A DNA stretch of 64,000 bases from Sambucus nigra (lineage: Eukaryota; Streptophyta; Magnoliopsida; Dipsacales; Adoxaceae). Below, piece after piece: positions 34,505 to 44,640 of the stretch (the stretch's first letter is position 1; every line of letters starts with the position of its first letter). The translations under genes were made by a program, and so were the position numbers. Location: positions 122,697,810 through 122,761,809 of the forward strand of contig OX422220.1 in NCBI GenBank assembly GCA_949130495.1, written 5' to 3'. Under the pieces are notes generated by a model that saw only the letters and a program-made list of their open reading frames with translations, searched no databases and was not told the DNA's origin.

Positions 34505-35162
34505 TGTTGACGCCACTAAAATGGCAGTGGCCATTAGCAGATAAATGATGAGGATGAGATTGAAGATGAAGATAAACATTCACATCAAACATATATGAGA
34601 CAAAGATTTTTAAAGTGGTTCGGCTAGGAATAAAGCCTACGTCCACTGTTATGTTATTGCTGAGTGTTTGTGGAATTCTTGATTACAAGTTCTCTCCAGA
34701 AATTCCGGTCCCCTTGAATGAGGGTGATACAAGGTATTTATAGCCTTGAGGCTGTACATGAAAGGGTCGATACATTAAATGATATACATATGAAAGGGTA
34801 ATACATTTAATGCCCTTAGACTTGTGCGTCAAGGATAATCATTTAATGAACCAGTTGGACTGTTCGTTATCTGGCAATCAATGCTGTGGTCGAGATGCAG
34901 CTCGGACCGTCTGAGTAACTCGGGTATGTTGATCTTCCTGGTATTCAAGAGTTCCTCGGAGAGGTATGTTCCTCGGAGAGGTATGTTCCTCGGAGCCTGT
35001 GAGTTCTTCGTAGAGGTATGTTCCTCGGAGCCTGTGAGTTCCTCGGAGAGGTCTATTCCTCGGAGCCTGTGAGTTCCTCGGAGAGGTCTGTTGTTGCCAT
35101 GTAGATAGCCAGGTGTCTTCGTATGATTGGTCCACGTCAGCAGATTAAATTTGGTATCAACA
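34505..35162 (-). repeat. 3' LTR of the young Tat element
   Basis: 658 bp, TGTTGA...TCAACA. Relative to the 5' LTR it is 13 bp shorter and its outermost 31 bp (34505-34535) are the reverse complement of 40075-40105. The TATA-like GGCTATAAATACC on the minus strand is near 34735. A cluster of 18-bp repeats (TTCCTCGGAGAGGTATG / TTCCTCGGAGCCTGTGAG) fills 34950-35092. Confidence 0.93.
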
Positions 35163-35175
35163 GAAGCCCCCAATG
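35163..35175 (-). other. Polypurine tract of the young Tat element
   Basis: On the minus strand, ATTGGGGGCTTC abuts the TGTTGATACC start of the 3' LTR, the usual plus-strand priming site. Confidence 0.7.
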
Positions 35176-36098
35176 CTTCATGCTTGATGGTTTACTTGAA
35201 AGGATGGAGTATTTTATTTTGCAGTGTTGCTCGGTGCTCGTGAAATTCTTGATCTACCTTCTTGATTTGTTGGACATAAAGGGCATTATCTCCTGGACGA
35301 CATATGATGCCGTTTGTAGCTTATCATAATCTTCAAGTATGTTGATTGGTTTGTTAGCCGACCTACTGCATTCTGTGAGCTAGTGGTGGACTCTGCTCGG
35401 GGACGATCAAGAGCTGCTCGGGGACGAGCAAGAGTTGCTCGGACAGACCATCTGTGATGAACATCAGAATACTGAAATATCTTAACTTCATAAAATTCCC
35501 ATTATGCTTTGGATGATCTTCCTGCTGGCGAGGAACCTGTTTCAAAATCAGAGGGAGAGAAACCAATAGAGTAGGAATCTCAATGTAATAGTTAGTACAC
35601 AATTTAATATCAATGTAATAAATTTGCATAATTCATTTTGAATTCAGTGAAAGAATTTCATTTTTGTTCGCAAATTTGAATTTGCTATTGTTTTGTAAAT
35701 ATCAAACACTTTATTATTTGTGCTTGCATAACAATATTGTATGGTTCATCGACCAAAAAAAAAAATTATAAGTATTAGTAATGTTGCTCGATCACTTAAT
35801 AATAAAGTAATGAGTATAATTTATTCAAAGTGTTTCCAACCAACCAAGGTGGATAAATAATGTTTGCCGACCAACTACAGTTGATGGGTTTTTATCCCCG
35901 ACCAACCATACTTGGTATAGTTTGGAATATTTTGTTCTTTAAAGAACTTTTTGTAATAATGTTACCTCCCGACCAACATAAGTTGTAATGCGAGAATATA
36001 TATAAAGTCTTACCAACCGTAGTTGATCATGCTGGTGTATACCTCCTAGCCAAAGGAGTAGTAGGGTTCTTTAGAACTTTTTGGCTCCTTAGAGCATG

Positions 36099-36350
36099 TC
36101 CTCCTAACCAAAGGAGGTTGGCTACTTATAGCACTTTTGCTCCGTAGAGCGCTCCCTAGAGCTTATCCTCCTAACCAAAGGAGGTTGGCTACTTATAGCA
36201 CTTTTGCTCCGTAGAGCGCTCCGTAGAGCTTGTCCTCCTAACCAAAGGAGGTTGGCTACTTATAGCACTTTTGCTCCGTAGAGCGCTCCGTAGAGCTTGT
36301 CCTCCTAACCAAAGGAGGTTGGCTACTTATAGCACTTTTGCTCCGTAGAG
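36099..36350. repeat. 67-bp tandem repeat, four copies
   Basis: The block GGAGGTTGGCTACTTATAGC recurs with exactly 67-bp spacing (GAGGTT at 36114, 36181, 36248, 36315). Units end in GCTCCGTAGAGC, which itself is the core of the adjacent 15-bp array. Confidence 0.93.
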
Positions 36351-36427
36351 CTTGGCTCCGTAGAGCATGGCTCCGTAGAGCGTGGCTCCGTAGAGCATGG
36401 CTCCGTAGAGCATGGCTCCTTAGAGCA
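36336..36427. repeat. 15-bp tandem repeat, about six copies
   Basis: GGCTCCGTAGAGCAT with small variants, in register with the reading frame so that the minus strand encodes repeated ALRSH units. It looks like an expansion of the end of the 67-bp unit. Confidence 0.92.
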
Positions 36428-36434
36428 GTCTTCT

Positions 36435-36606
36435 TGGTTGATCCTGTAACATCCACAGGTTGATCAGCGAGCAATTTTTGTTTCTCAGGAGTATTAAGAT
36501 CAGTAAACTCTGCTATAGCTTGTATTAATGGCATGTCGGTATGCATGGTATGGGCCTGGAAACACAGCCTCCTTCTTATATTTGCTTTAATTAATGCCAC
36601 TGCCAA
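36435..36606 (-). pseudogene. RNase H remnant of the young Tat element
   Basis: The minus strand reads YPKLENLAVALIKA, CFQAHTMHTDMPL and IAEFT, pieces of the Tat RNase H domain (YP-LEKLALAL, YFQAH..., TD-PL, ADFIAEFT), joined by further small deletions. It follows the RT frame after a deletion that removed the RT end and RNase H start and shifted the frame. It ends in the ALRSH tandem array. Confidence 0.75.
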
Positions 36607-39600
36607 ATTTTCCAGCTTTGGGTATCTGATCTCTGCACCTCTTCTTTCGTTTTTGGGGATCGCAACCCTAAAAGGGCTTTGATCTTGTCTGGATTTGCTT
36701 CAACGTCTCGCTGGTTGATGATGTACCCGAGGAACATTCCTTCCCGTACTCCAAATGTGCACTTCGTCGGGTTGAGTTTCATTTGGTATTTATCCAGTTG
36801 ATCAAAAGTTTGACTCAAGTCAACCAAATGATCAACAGCTTTCTTGCTTTTAGTGAGCATGTCATCGACATAGACCTCCATGTTGCGGCTGATTTGTTCG
36901 GTAAAAACCTTGTTCATCAACCGCTGATATGTTGCACCTGCATTTTTTAAACCAAAAGGCATAACATTATAACAATAAGTTCCCCTAGGGGTAATAAAAG
37001 AAGTACTTTCCCTGTCTTCAGGTTTCATTTTGATCTGGTTGTAGCCAGAGTAAGCATCCATGAAGCTGAGTAGCTCGTGTCCCGAGGTAGCATCCACCAG
37101 TTGATCAATTCTGGGCAATGGAAAATGATCCTTGGGGCATGCCTTATTGAGATCGGTGAAATCGACACACATTCTCCATTTGTTGTTTTTCTTCTTTACC
37201 ATCACCACATTAGCCAACCAATCTGGATATTTTACATCTTCAATGAATTGGGCTTTCTGGAGTTTCTCGACTTCCTCTTGTATGGCTTGATTCTTCTCGG
37301 GACTAAACACCCTTCTTCTCTGTTTTACAGGTTTAATCTCCTTATTCACATTGAGTTCATGACATAAGAAGTTTGGATCTATTCCTGGCATGTCTTCATG
37401 ACTCCAAGCAAAAGTATTTTTCCTATTCTTCAAGAAAGTTATCAACTCCTCTTTTATTGACATATCCAACGATGAACCTATCTGGGTTATTCGTTCAGGA
37501 TGTTCGTCGTCCAGAATAACATTTTCTGTAGATTCTACCACTTGCCCTTTCACAAGTTGGGACTCATCTCTAGGATCAAGAGTTTCAATTTCTGTACATT
37601 CATCCACTTGATAAGTAGTAGTCTTTTTCATCGATCCTTCTAGTTCTTCTTGCTCGGCCGACGAATAATAGCATTCCCGAGCTACTTTTTGATCACCTTT
37701 CACCACTCCAACTCCAAAATTTGTTGGGAATTTCAAACATTGATGTACTGTAGAAGGAACGGCTTCGAACTTCTTCAATCCAACTCTTCCCATGATGATG
37801 TTGTAGGCCGATTGCACATTCTTATCCATCACAAAGAAGCGTATTCTTTCTGTTCGACAAGCAGGCCAAGTTCCAATGAGTATATCCAACTTGATCGTCC
37901 CAAGTGGAAAAACTTTTTCGCCAGCAAAACCCAGAAGGGGTCTGTGATAAGGTTCCAATTGAGATAATTTCAAATTCAGGCTATCAAAGCATGAATAGTA
38001 CATGATGTCTGCCGAACTACCATTGTCTACCAACACCCTTGAAATGATCACGTCCTTCATTCTCATTTTGATCACCAAAGGATCATCATGAGGGTAAAGA
38101 ACACCTGCCAGGTCATTTTTTGAAAAACCAATTACTAGCTTCTCTTTGTTTACCTTCCTCGGACGATCATCCTCGGCCAGGTTTATTCGCTGAATATATG
38201 AACAAGCTTGAGCCTCTCCGAGATAAGCTTTTCTTTCTGCAGTAAGGTCTCCTCCTCCTGCATCTCCCCCTGTAATAACGTTACAATGAAATGATCCAAA
38301 ACGTATGGAAAATACCTCTCGTTCAGGTTTTCTTGGCTTCTTGGGAAGATCGGGGTCATCATCTGGATCCTCTTCATGGTCCCTCCTTTTTTTCTCCTCT
38401 GTACGACGAGGAGATCTAGATCTCTTTCTAATTCTGTCCTCATTTGTCCTCTCACCTCTGCGATCTACATACTTTGATAATTTTCCTCTTCGAATGAGTG
38501 TTTCAATCTCGTTCTGAAGGGCTATACAATTTTTGGTCATATGGCCATGATCTTTGTGAAACTCGCAATATTTGGTCTTATTCCTCATGTCTGGATCTGT
38601 CTTCAGTTTCTCTGGCCATTTGATTTCCTCGTTATTCCTGATCTCTTCTAAAACATGATTAATACCCATTTTCAATGGAGTATAATTATCATACTTCTTT
38701 AGGGCTTCCAACTTTATCCTGTTATTCCTGGAATGTTTGTCACCACCATTACCTTTCTGATCTTTCTTCTTAGAGTTGTCGACCTCCATTTTAACTTCTT
38801 TATCCATATTCTTCTTCGCAGTCATAGCCTCCTCGGCATTCATGATTTTGGCCGCCTTTGCCATCAATTCCGACATATTTTTAGGCGGATCTTTAGCCAG
38901 AGTATAGTACAGCTTATTAGGCAGCAAACCACTCATCAAAGCAGTGATTGCTGTCTTTTCTTCATAATCTATGACTTCCAACTTCTCGTTATTGAAACGA
39001 GTTATGTAATCTCTAGTACTTTCTCCTGATTTTTGTCTAACACTTAGCAAATGTGCTACTCGCTTTACCGGCTTTGCTCCAAAACAAAAATTGCCAATAA
39101 ACAGCTCGGCTAACTGAACAAAAGTTGAAATCTTACCCCGAGGAAGATTATTGTACCATATTTGTGCAGATCCGGTAAGAGTTCCCGAGAATGCTCTACA
39201 CCTCATCTCGTCGGGGACAGCATAGATATCTGCAGCAGCTTGGTACTGTTCTATATGAAGTACGGGATCTGTCTTTCCATCGTACTTGGGGGTCACTACA
39301 GGTGCTTTGAATTTCGACGGTGTAGGGAAATCCACAATGGCTTGCACAAAAGGTGTCCCTTGAACAAAAGTTCTCTGTAAGGGGTTCCTCGCCTTAGCCA
39401 TTTCTCCCAGTCTATCCTCCAATCGTTGAATGGAACCTTTCCATGCTTCATTCCCTTCCTCGGGCCGCTTAGTCCGAGCAACTGATTGCTCTGACGTAGC
39501 TTCCTGAGATTTATCTCGACGAGTAATTGGTCGTGATTGTGCAGATCCTTCTCTCAAACCGGGTGGTGGTCGAAAACTTCCTGATGGAGCCCTAGGTGGA

Positions 39601-39998
39601 CTCATGTTCCTCCTTGGTCCTAACCGACTGAAAGGAGACACCCTGCTTAATCTTTCTAAAGCGCTAGTTCTCTCCGGAGAAAGAGAGATATGTTGATCTG
39701 TATCCGTAGCCCGTATTGATGAAGTTCGCCCAGGTTGATAAGAAAAATCATTGGATTCCCCATTGCGATATGACCCAATACGTCTGGATCGTGATTGCCC
39801 ATGATCAGTCCTTTGCCCTGAATGAGTAGGTACACCGCCTTGAAGAGTTTGAAGGAGTTGCCTCATAGATTCTTGCATGGCGGTTTGTCCTTGAGCCAGA
39901 TTCGTCATAATTCCGGCCAGATCTGGAGATGCAGATGGATTTGGAAGATTTCCAGTATTTCCAGCATTTCGATTACTGGATTCTGGATTATCTGCCAT
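36591..39998 (-). CDS. Tat-lineage gag-protease-RT polyprotein, truncated after RT
   Basis: An open frame of 1135 codons starting MADNPESSNRN at 39998, 43 bases after the PBS. Order: basic, Pro/Arg-rich N-terminus; gag core about residues 205-395 (PLQRTFVQGTPF, KYDGKTDPVLH, WYNNLP); zinc-knuckle-like CEFHKDHGHMTKNC about 477-491; protease with VDNGSSADIM about 656-666; RT from about 885, with WRMCVDFTDLNKACPKDHFPLP, FMDAYSGYNQI, FGLKNAGATYQRLMN and the intact catalytic YVDD about 1043. The last 12 residues after KTKEEVQR are off-family because a deletion joins the RT to a shifted RNase H remnant. No premature stops, in contrast to every older element nearby. The products could form particles and copy RNA but could not integrate. 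Confidence 0.93.
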   Translation of the reverse strand: MADNPESSNRNAGNTGNLPNPSASPDLAGIMTNLAQGQTAMQESMRQLLQTLQGGVPTHSGQRTDHGQSRSRRIGSYRNGESNDFSYQPGRTSSIRATDTDQHISLSPERTSALERLSRVSPFSRLGPRRNMSPPRAPSGSFRPPPGLREGSAQSRPITRRDKSQEATSEQSVARTKRPEEGNEAWKGSIQRLEDRLGEMAKARNPLQRTFVQGTPFVQAIVDFPTPSKFKAPVVTPKYDGKTDPVLHIEQYQAAADIYAVPDEMRCRAFSGTLTGSAQIWYNNLPRGKISTFVQLAELFIGNFCFGAKPVKRVAHLLSVRQKSGESTRDYITRFNNEKLEVIDYEEKTAITALMSGLLPNKLYYTLAKDPPKNMSELMAKAAKIMNAEEAMTAKKNMDKEVKMEVDNSKKKDQKGNGGDKHSRNNRIKLEALKKYDNYTPLKMGINHVLEEIRNNEEIKWPEKLKTDPDMRNKTKYCEFHKDHGHMTKNCIALQNEIETLIRRGKLSKYVDRRGERTNEDRIRKRSRSPRRTEEKKRRDHEEDPDDDPDLPKKPRKPEREVFSIRFGSFHCNVITGGDAGGGDLTAERKAYLGEAQACSYIQRINLAEDDRPRKVNKEKLVIGFSKNDLAGVLYPHDDPLVIKMRMKDVIISRVLVDNGSSADIMYYSCFDSLNLKLSQLEPYHRPLLGFAGEKVFPLGTIKLDILIGTWPACRTERIRFFVMDKNVQSAYNIIMGRVGLKKFEAVPSTVHQCLKFPTNFGVGVVKGDQKVARECYYSSAEQEELEGSMKKTTTYQVDECTEIETLDPRDESQLVKGQVVESTENVILDDEHPERITQIGSSLDMSIKEELITFLKNRKNTFAWSHEDMPGIDPNFLCHELNVNKEIKPVKQRRRVFSPEKNQAIQEEVEKLQKAQFIEDVKYPDWLANVVMVKKKNNKWRMCVDFTDLNKACPKDHFPLPRIDQLVDATSGHELLSFMDAYSGYNQIKMKPEDRESTSFITPRGTYCYNVMPFGLKNAGATYQRLMNKVFTEQISRNMEVYVDDMLTKSKKAVDHLVDLSQTFDQLDKYQMKLNPTKCTFGVREGMFLGYIINQRDVEANPDKIKALLGLRSPKTKEEVQRSDTQSWKIWQWH

Positions 39999-40040
39999 TG
40001 GTGATAAATGATTTTTATGAAAAACGATAACAACAGTCGT

Positions 40041-40058
40041 TTCCCACAGACGGCGCCA
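40041..40058 (-). other. Primer binding site of the young Tat element
   Basis: On the minus strand, TGGCGCCGTCTGTGGGAA lies three bases after the 5' LTR. This PBS form is common in plant Tat relatives; I do not assert which tRNA it pairs with. Confidence 0.85.
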
Positions 40059-40061
40059 ATC

Positions 40062-40732
40062 TGTTGAAGACAGAAAATGGCCACTGCCATTTTAGTGGCG
40101 TCAACAGCAGATAAATGATGAGGATGAGATTGAAGATGAAGATAAACATTCACATCAAACATATATGAGACAAAGATTTTTAAAGTGGTTCGGCTAGGAA
40201 TAAAGCCTACGTCCACTGTTATGTTATTGCTGAGTGTTTGTGGAATTCTTGATTACAAGTTCTCTCCAGAAATTCCGGTCCCCTTGAATGAGGGTGATAC
40301 AAGGTATTTATAGCCTTGAGGCTGTACATGAAAGGGTCGATACATTAAATGATATACATATGAAAGGGTAATACATTTAATGCCCTTAGACTTGTGCGTC
40401 AAGGATAATCATTTAATGAACCAGTTGGACTGTTCGTTATCTGGCAATCAATGCTGTGGCCGAGATGCAGCTCGGACCGTCTGAGTAACTCGGGTATGTT
40501 GATCTTCCTGGTATTCAAGAGTTCCTCGGAGAGGTATGTTCCTCGGAGAGGTATGTTCCTCGGAGCCTGTGAGTTCTTCGTAGAGGTATGTTCCTCGGAG
40601 CCTGTGAGTTCCTCGGAGAGGTCTATTCCTCGGAGCCTGTGAGTTCCTCGGAGAGGTCTGTTGTTGCCATGTAGATAGCCAGGTGTCTTCGTATGATTGG
40701 TCCACGTCAGCAGATTAAATTTGGTATCAACA
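40062..40732 (-). repeat. 5' LTR of the young Tat element
   Basis: 671 bp, TGTTGA...TCAACA on the plus strand. Its U5 terminus reads TGTTGAAGACAGA then AATGGCCACTGCC..., which is the arrangement that connects properly to the PBS. It carries the same 18-bp GGAGAGG/GGAGCCT repeat cluster as the 3' LTR. Confidence 0.93.
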
Positions 40733-40737
40733 GTAGT

Positions 40738-41470
40738 CTACCTCCTAATTTCAAGATTCAATTTCGAAAATTTTAGGTGATTAAAAGAAATTAATTCAAG
40801 AAAAATAGCAGAGGAACCAACTATAATATTTCAATTTCATCAAAGTTATCCAGCAAACAAATAGAGTACATTAAATCAAATTATTGATAATAACTTCAAT
40901 CCCACAATGAAAAATGACAAATGAAAATTTAAAAAAGGTATATAACATAAAATCAAACCTAAAATAAACCCCCAAATCAATGCCGAACTCGCAAAAAAAT
41001 ATTAAATAGAGCCCAAAATAAATGTAACCTGTGTGCGAGTGAGGGGGAGAGAGAGTTATACATGAATATCGAGACAATGAAGAGGGTTTTTTCATGTTTG
41101 ATAACTCAAGGAGAGAGTTCGCATTTAGAAACTTTCATCTTAGGGTTTGGTAGAGAAAGGAGGTGTAGAAGCAGTAGTTCGAAAAAAGCTTTATATCCTA
41201 GAGGGGGAAATGAAAATTGATACCCGCTTGACTTTTTTTATTTATGTTAGTTTTTGTTAAACTATGAAGACTAAGGGGATATATATATCGCACTTTTATG
41301 TAATCTAACATAAATTGTATATCATTTATCTAAAATTTATTAAAAATGTTAAAAAAGATCATCCCATTCTAAAAATGTGATAAATGATATTATGTAATTG
41401 TTATTTATCTCATTTCAACCTTTTGTGACATAATGTCAAAATTAAAACTGACATAATTTTTCTTGTACTG
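40738..41470. other. CACTA-1 right end
   Basis: The first 450 bp show nothing. From about 41270 to 41470 there are subterminal repeats related to those at 13340-13640 (TGACATAATG, AAAACTGACATAAT) and the terminus TTCTTGTACTG. Confidence 0.6.
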
Positions 41471-41473
41471 GTT

Positions 41474-44216
41474 ATAATTAAATGCACTAAATAATTACAA
41501 TTCCACTCTAAATGAATTATGTTATAATAACTTGAATAGTGGGGTCTCATTTTCATGTTGGATAAGACATAATATGATTACCCATGTAAATTATACAATA
41601 CCCATTTGGTGAAAATCAATATGTCGCAAATCAATTTCTACCAACATCTTATTCATTTCATGATCTCAAACATAACTTCTTTAATACCCTATCGAATTAT
41701 AAAATAATTTACTAATTTGATTTACTGGTGGAATCAAAACTTATAAGTTTATTAAGGTTTATCATAATCTAGGATATATCCTATGCAAAGATTACTCTAA
41801 AATATGATCTACTACTTTTCCACACAATAATGGCCCAACTTGGGGATATTTACACGTAATTAATTAAATCGCACCCATAAGCGTGAAAGCAAAAATTTTG
41901 TGGACATTGCAATCCTTATATTCTCAGAATTTAGAATCTATAAACCCTCTGCAAACATAATGATATTGTGAAAGTCTAATGTAGTTAGAACCTAGACTTA
42001 AATATCACTTGTGGGCTTGTTAAATACATTCATGTAGTAATACAATCATTTTTTTAACAATTGTACAAGTTTCCAAAACATCAGTTAGGTTATCGTAGTC
42101 AAAATAAACTTGTAAGATCATATACATAACTTCATTAATAGGATGTTAACTTGATATCTAGACTATAAATTGTTCAATTAAACTAGGACCGAAATTTTAA
42201 ACTTTTATGATCAGGTCGAACCCAACTCATCAATATTCCTACTAAGTTCAATTGGCCAACATATATACCATATATCCAATATAAATATAAAACATTCTCA
42301 CAGACAAGATTCTTAATTCAAAATGAACTCGACACTCATATATTAATACATAAACGTCATACATGGTTTTAAGAGTAAAACTCCAAAAATTTCCTACATA
42401 GTCTTAAACCCATCTGCCTATAAATCTAGCACCCATTCCCTTTAGGTGGCTATCAAAATCCTTAGTTGGTAAGGTATTTTTAAAATGATCTTTCATGTTG
42501 TCCTTGTAATCCCCCATAATTTTAAATAAATATATAAATAATAAAATAAATGAGATGAAAACAATTAAAAAAAATGAGGAAATCATTATAATGAATTAGT
42601 ATGTCAAAATGTTGAAATAAACAATGAAAATGCGTTTTTTGGAATCTCATGTGAATTAAAAAGTAATTTTAGTGATATTAAAATAAAAAAAGTAATTGCG
42701 GGACATATTATAATTTAAATAATGTTGAAACTAGGTTGAGAATTATTTTCATCTTATTAATAGTGTAATTGAAGGAGTTAAAATTAATTTATATGATTTT
42801 TAGATATTTTATAATAATCAAAATGATAAACAAGACATTTGTTTAATTAATTTTTAATTTAGGGGTAAAAGAGTAATTAAGCATGTCTTGGGCTACAAGC
42901 TAGGGAAAAGTGAATGGTCCCTATAAGTATATATATTGTAAGAAAATGGAGTAGAAATGTAGAGAAAAGAAGGGAAAAAAGAGAAAAAAAAAGAAGAAAA
43001 TGGAAGGAAATGAAGAGAAAACAAAAGACAAAGAAAATAGGAGTTATGGCTGCCATAACCAGCCATGGGGATGCGATAGCGGTGTCCTATTCAACTATAG
43101 AAGTTACCAAGGCCTCCATATCACCTGGTGAGGCACCAAGGAGGGTTACAATGGCGTTTTTAGTGGGGTTTAAATTCACAAAAACTTTTATATTCAACTT
43201 GATTTTTGAGAACCCTCCTTTAGGATGTTGGAAAAACACCAAACATGGAACCAACTTGATTTTTCAGGTAGAATTCATTTATGGAGTCAGATTTTGGAGA
43301 TGAAAAAAGTTAGTACCATAATTTCTAATTTTTCAGAATTGGGTGTCTAAGAGGTAAGTACCCATCTACTTTTCTCCTTAAATTCGATATGTGTTGAACA
43401 TTATCTGACCTTAATAAAACATGGGATTAAAAAAGATTAGGAACCTGATAAGGGAAAGAACAAAATAATTTATGAGTATTCATAAGATTAAATGAAACAA
43501 ACATATTAGACTTATGAATCGAATATCACTACTTATGCTCATATTGTTATACGAAACTTGAAAATTTGAGATTTGGAAATTTGAAATTGAAATTTGGTAT
43601 CATGATAATAATGTTAGGGTTTCATGTATATTTTTAAACTCGGGTTTGATACACCGATGAATTGGAAACTTCTAAGTTATGGTATAATTTGTAATTTGAC
43701 ATTTATGTTGGGAACTATTTATTAAATTAAAGTCGACATCATATGAGAAAGAGTATTATGGGGATATGGACATGGTATCAATGAAATAATGAAACAAATA
43801 GACTTGTAGTAAAGAATATGTATATTAGGTTGAGTCCTTTGGGTATGTCATTGAAATGAGTTTAGTGTTAAAAAATGTTGAGTTTTGTTCGGTCAGTTTG
43901 ATTGTTGAGAAATTCATAAGGTGCAAAATATTTTAATGCGGATTAAAATAAAAAATTATGAAATCTTATTTGGAAATTTGTCTTATATGCATGTGACTGG
44001 GAATCATAAATAGGATGAATGAAATGATAAATTCTTCAAAACTATAAATTATCATATAGAAGTTGCTGGTTCTAAACATATCTAATTAAAATAGCAAGTT
44101 ATATCTTAATTAGTTGATGTATTGGGAGAATTGTGTTCTAATTGTAAGCCTATGTTGCTGGAGTGAGAAATTGTATGTTGATTTATTTGGGAATGTGTCA
44201 TGGTACCTGTTTCCAT
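41474..44216. other. AT-rich stretch, no gene recognised
   Basis: No supported coding region. The Lys/Arg-rich frame at 42914-43303 starts in a purine-rich tract (GAAAAGAAGGGAAAAAAG) of the kind found downstream of the start site in gypsy LTRs, and the following AGGTAAGTACCC is LTR-like too. A decayed LTR is possible but I could not find ends or a partner. Confidence 0.35.
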
Positions 44217-44640
44217 CTAGGATGTTTCCTCCAGTGTTGGATTTACCTCAAAGGGAGAGTGAAAATAGAAAATGACATTCTCCCCTAGCGCGTGTAGGGT
44301 TTCAAGGACGGAGGTCCTCGCTCCGTAACTCGCGCAATCTTCATGGCCTACCACATATATAAATAGGCAATCATCAAAACGGTAGAAAAAGATAGAAAAT
44401 GGAGTCGCCATCCCATTTTGATCAAAAAAAAGAAAAAGAATGTAGCCATCCTTAAATGATTGGCATCAAAAGAAAAATCGATGCTTCGAAACCAAATGAG
44501 TCGAGGGCTACGGGACTAATTTGCAAAATGGGAAGGTGTTAGGAACCCACTATGACCTTTCGGTCTCTCATTTGGATATAATAATGTTCTCATTTTTCTT
44601 CGAGATGTGACTTATGTGTATAATTTTTGTGATGTGAAAA
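44217..44640 (-). other. Tat/Ogre-type PBS and LTR-end signature
   Basis: On the minus strand TGGCGACTCCA occurs at 44404-44414, the first 11 bases of the PBS used by many Ogre/Tat elements. To its right on the minus strand is a GGTTCCTAACACCTTCCC-like block (about 44535-44552), which in Ogre-like LTRs lies shortly before the PBS. So a minus-strand Tat element once had its LTR to the right and its interior to the left. The interior cannot be recognised; a 64-codon frame (44217-44411) starting at the PBS is of uncertain value. Confidence 0.45.

Larger units (their letters stand above)
35176..36434 (-). other. 3' untranslated region with tandem arrays
   Basis: Between the broken pol and the 3' LTR. 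It contains GCTCGGGGACGA-like repeats near 35393-35440, then a 67-bp array and a 15-bp array (listed separately). Tandem-repeat-rich 3' regions are known for Tat/Ogre relatives. No coding region is seen apart from the RNase H remnant at its right edge. Confidence 0.7.
34505..40732 (-). mobile_element. Young full-length Tat-lineage LTR element lacking integrase
   Basis: LTRs 34505-35162 (3') and 40062-40732 (5') are flanked by a perfect 5-bp TSD GTAGT (34500-34504, 40733-40737). On the minus strand: 5' LTR, PBS 40041-40058, one long gag-protease-RT frame (39998-36591), an RNase H remnant, a tandem-repeat-rich 3' untranslated region and a polypurine tract at 35163-35175. By eye the LTRs differ at one substitution (34890 T, 40460 C) plus a rearranged 31-bp terminus, so insertion is recent. 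The deletion of RNase H and integrase means it must have moved with enzymes supplied by a relative. Confidence 0.92.
13340..41470. mobile_element. Old CACTA element carrying several younger insertions
   Basis: The left end is CACTACAAGAAAAAT (13340) preceded by GTT. The right end, read inward on the minus strand, is CAGTACAAGAAAAAT (from 41470) followed on the plus strand by GTT (41471-41473). This gives a 3-bp TSD and CACTA-type terminal inverted repeats with one mismatch. Both termini hold subterminal copies of an AAACTGACATAAAT-like motif, in opposite orientation. After removing four insertions with their own TSDs (16509-26241, 27030-29176, 31868-32538, 34505-40732) about 9.3 kb remains, a normal CACTA length. 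I found no transposase reading frame in what remains. GTT is short, so chance pairing of two separate ends is not excluded. Confidence 0.65.

Noticed and set aside
34829..35173. Minus-strand frames with repeated EELTGSEEHTS
   Set aside because: Translations of the 18-bp LTR repeat cluster, present identically in both LTRs; no reason to think they are expressed as protein.
36099..36427. Regularly spaced repeats that could suggest a CRISPR-like array
   Set aside because: Units are direct tandem copies without variable spacers, in a plant retrotransposon 3' region.
42914..43303. 129-codon Lys/Arg-rich frame on the plus strand
   Set aside because: It begins in a purine tract, has no family motifs, and looks like LTR leader sequence.
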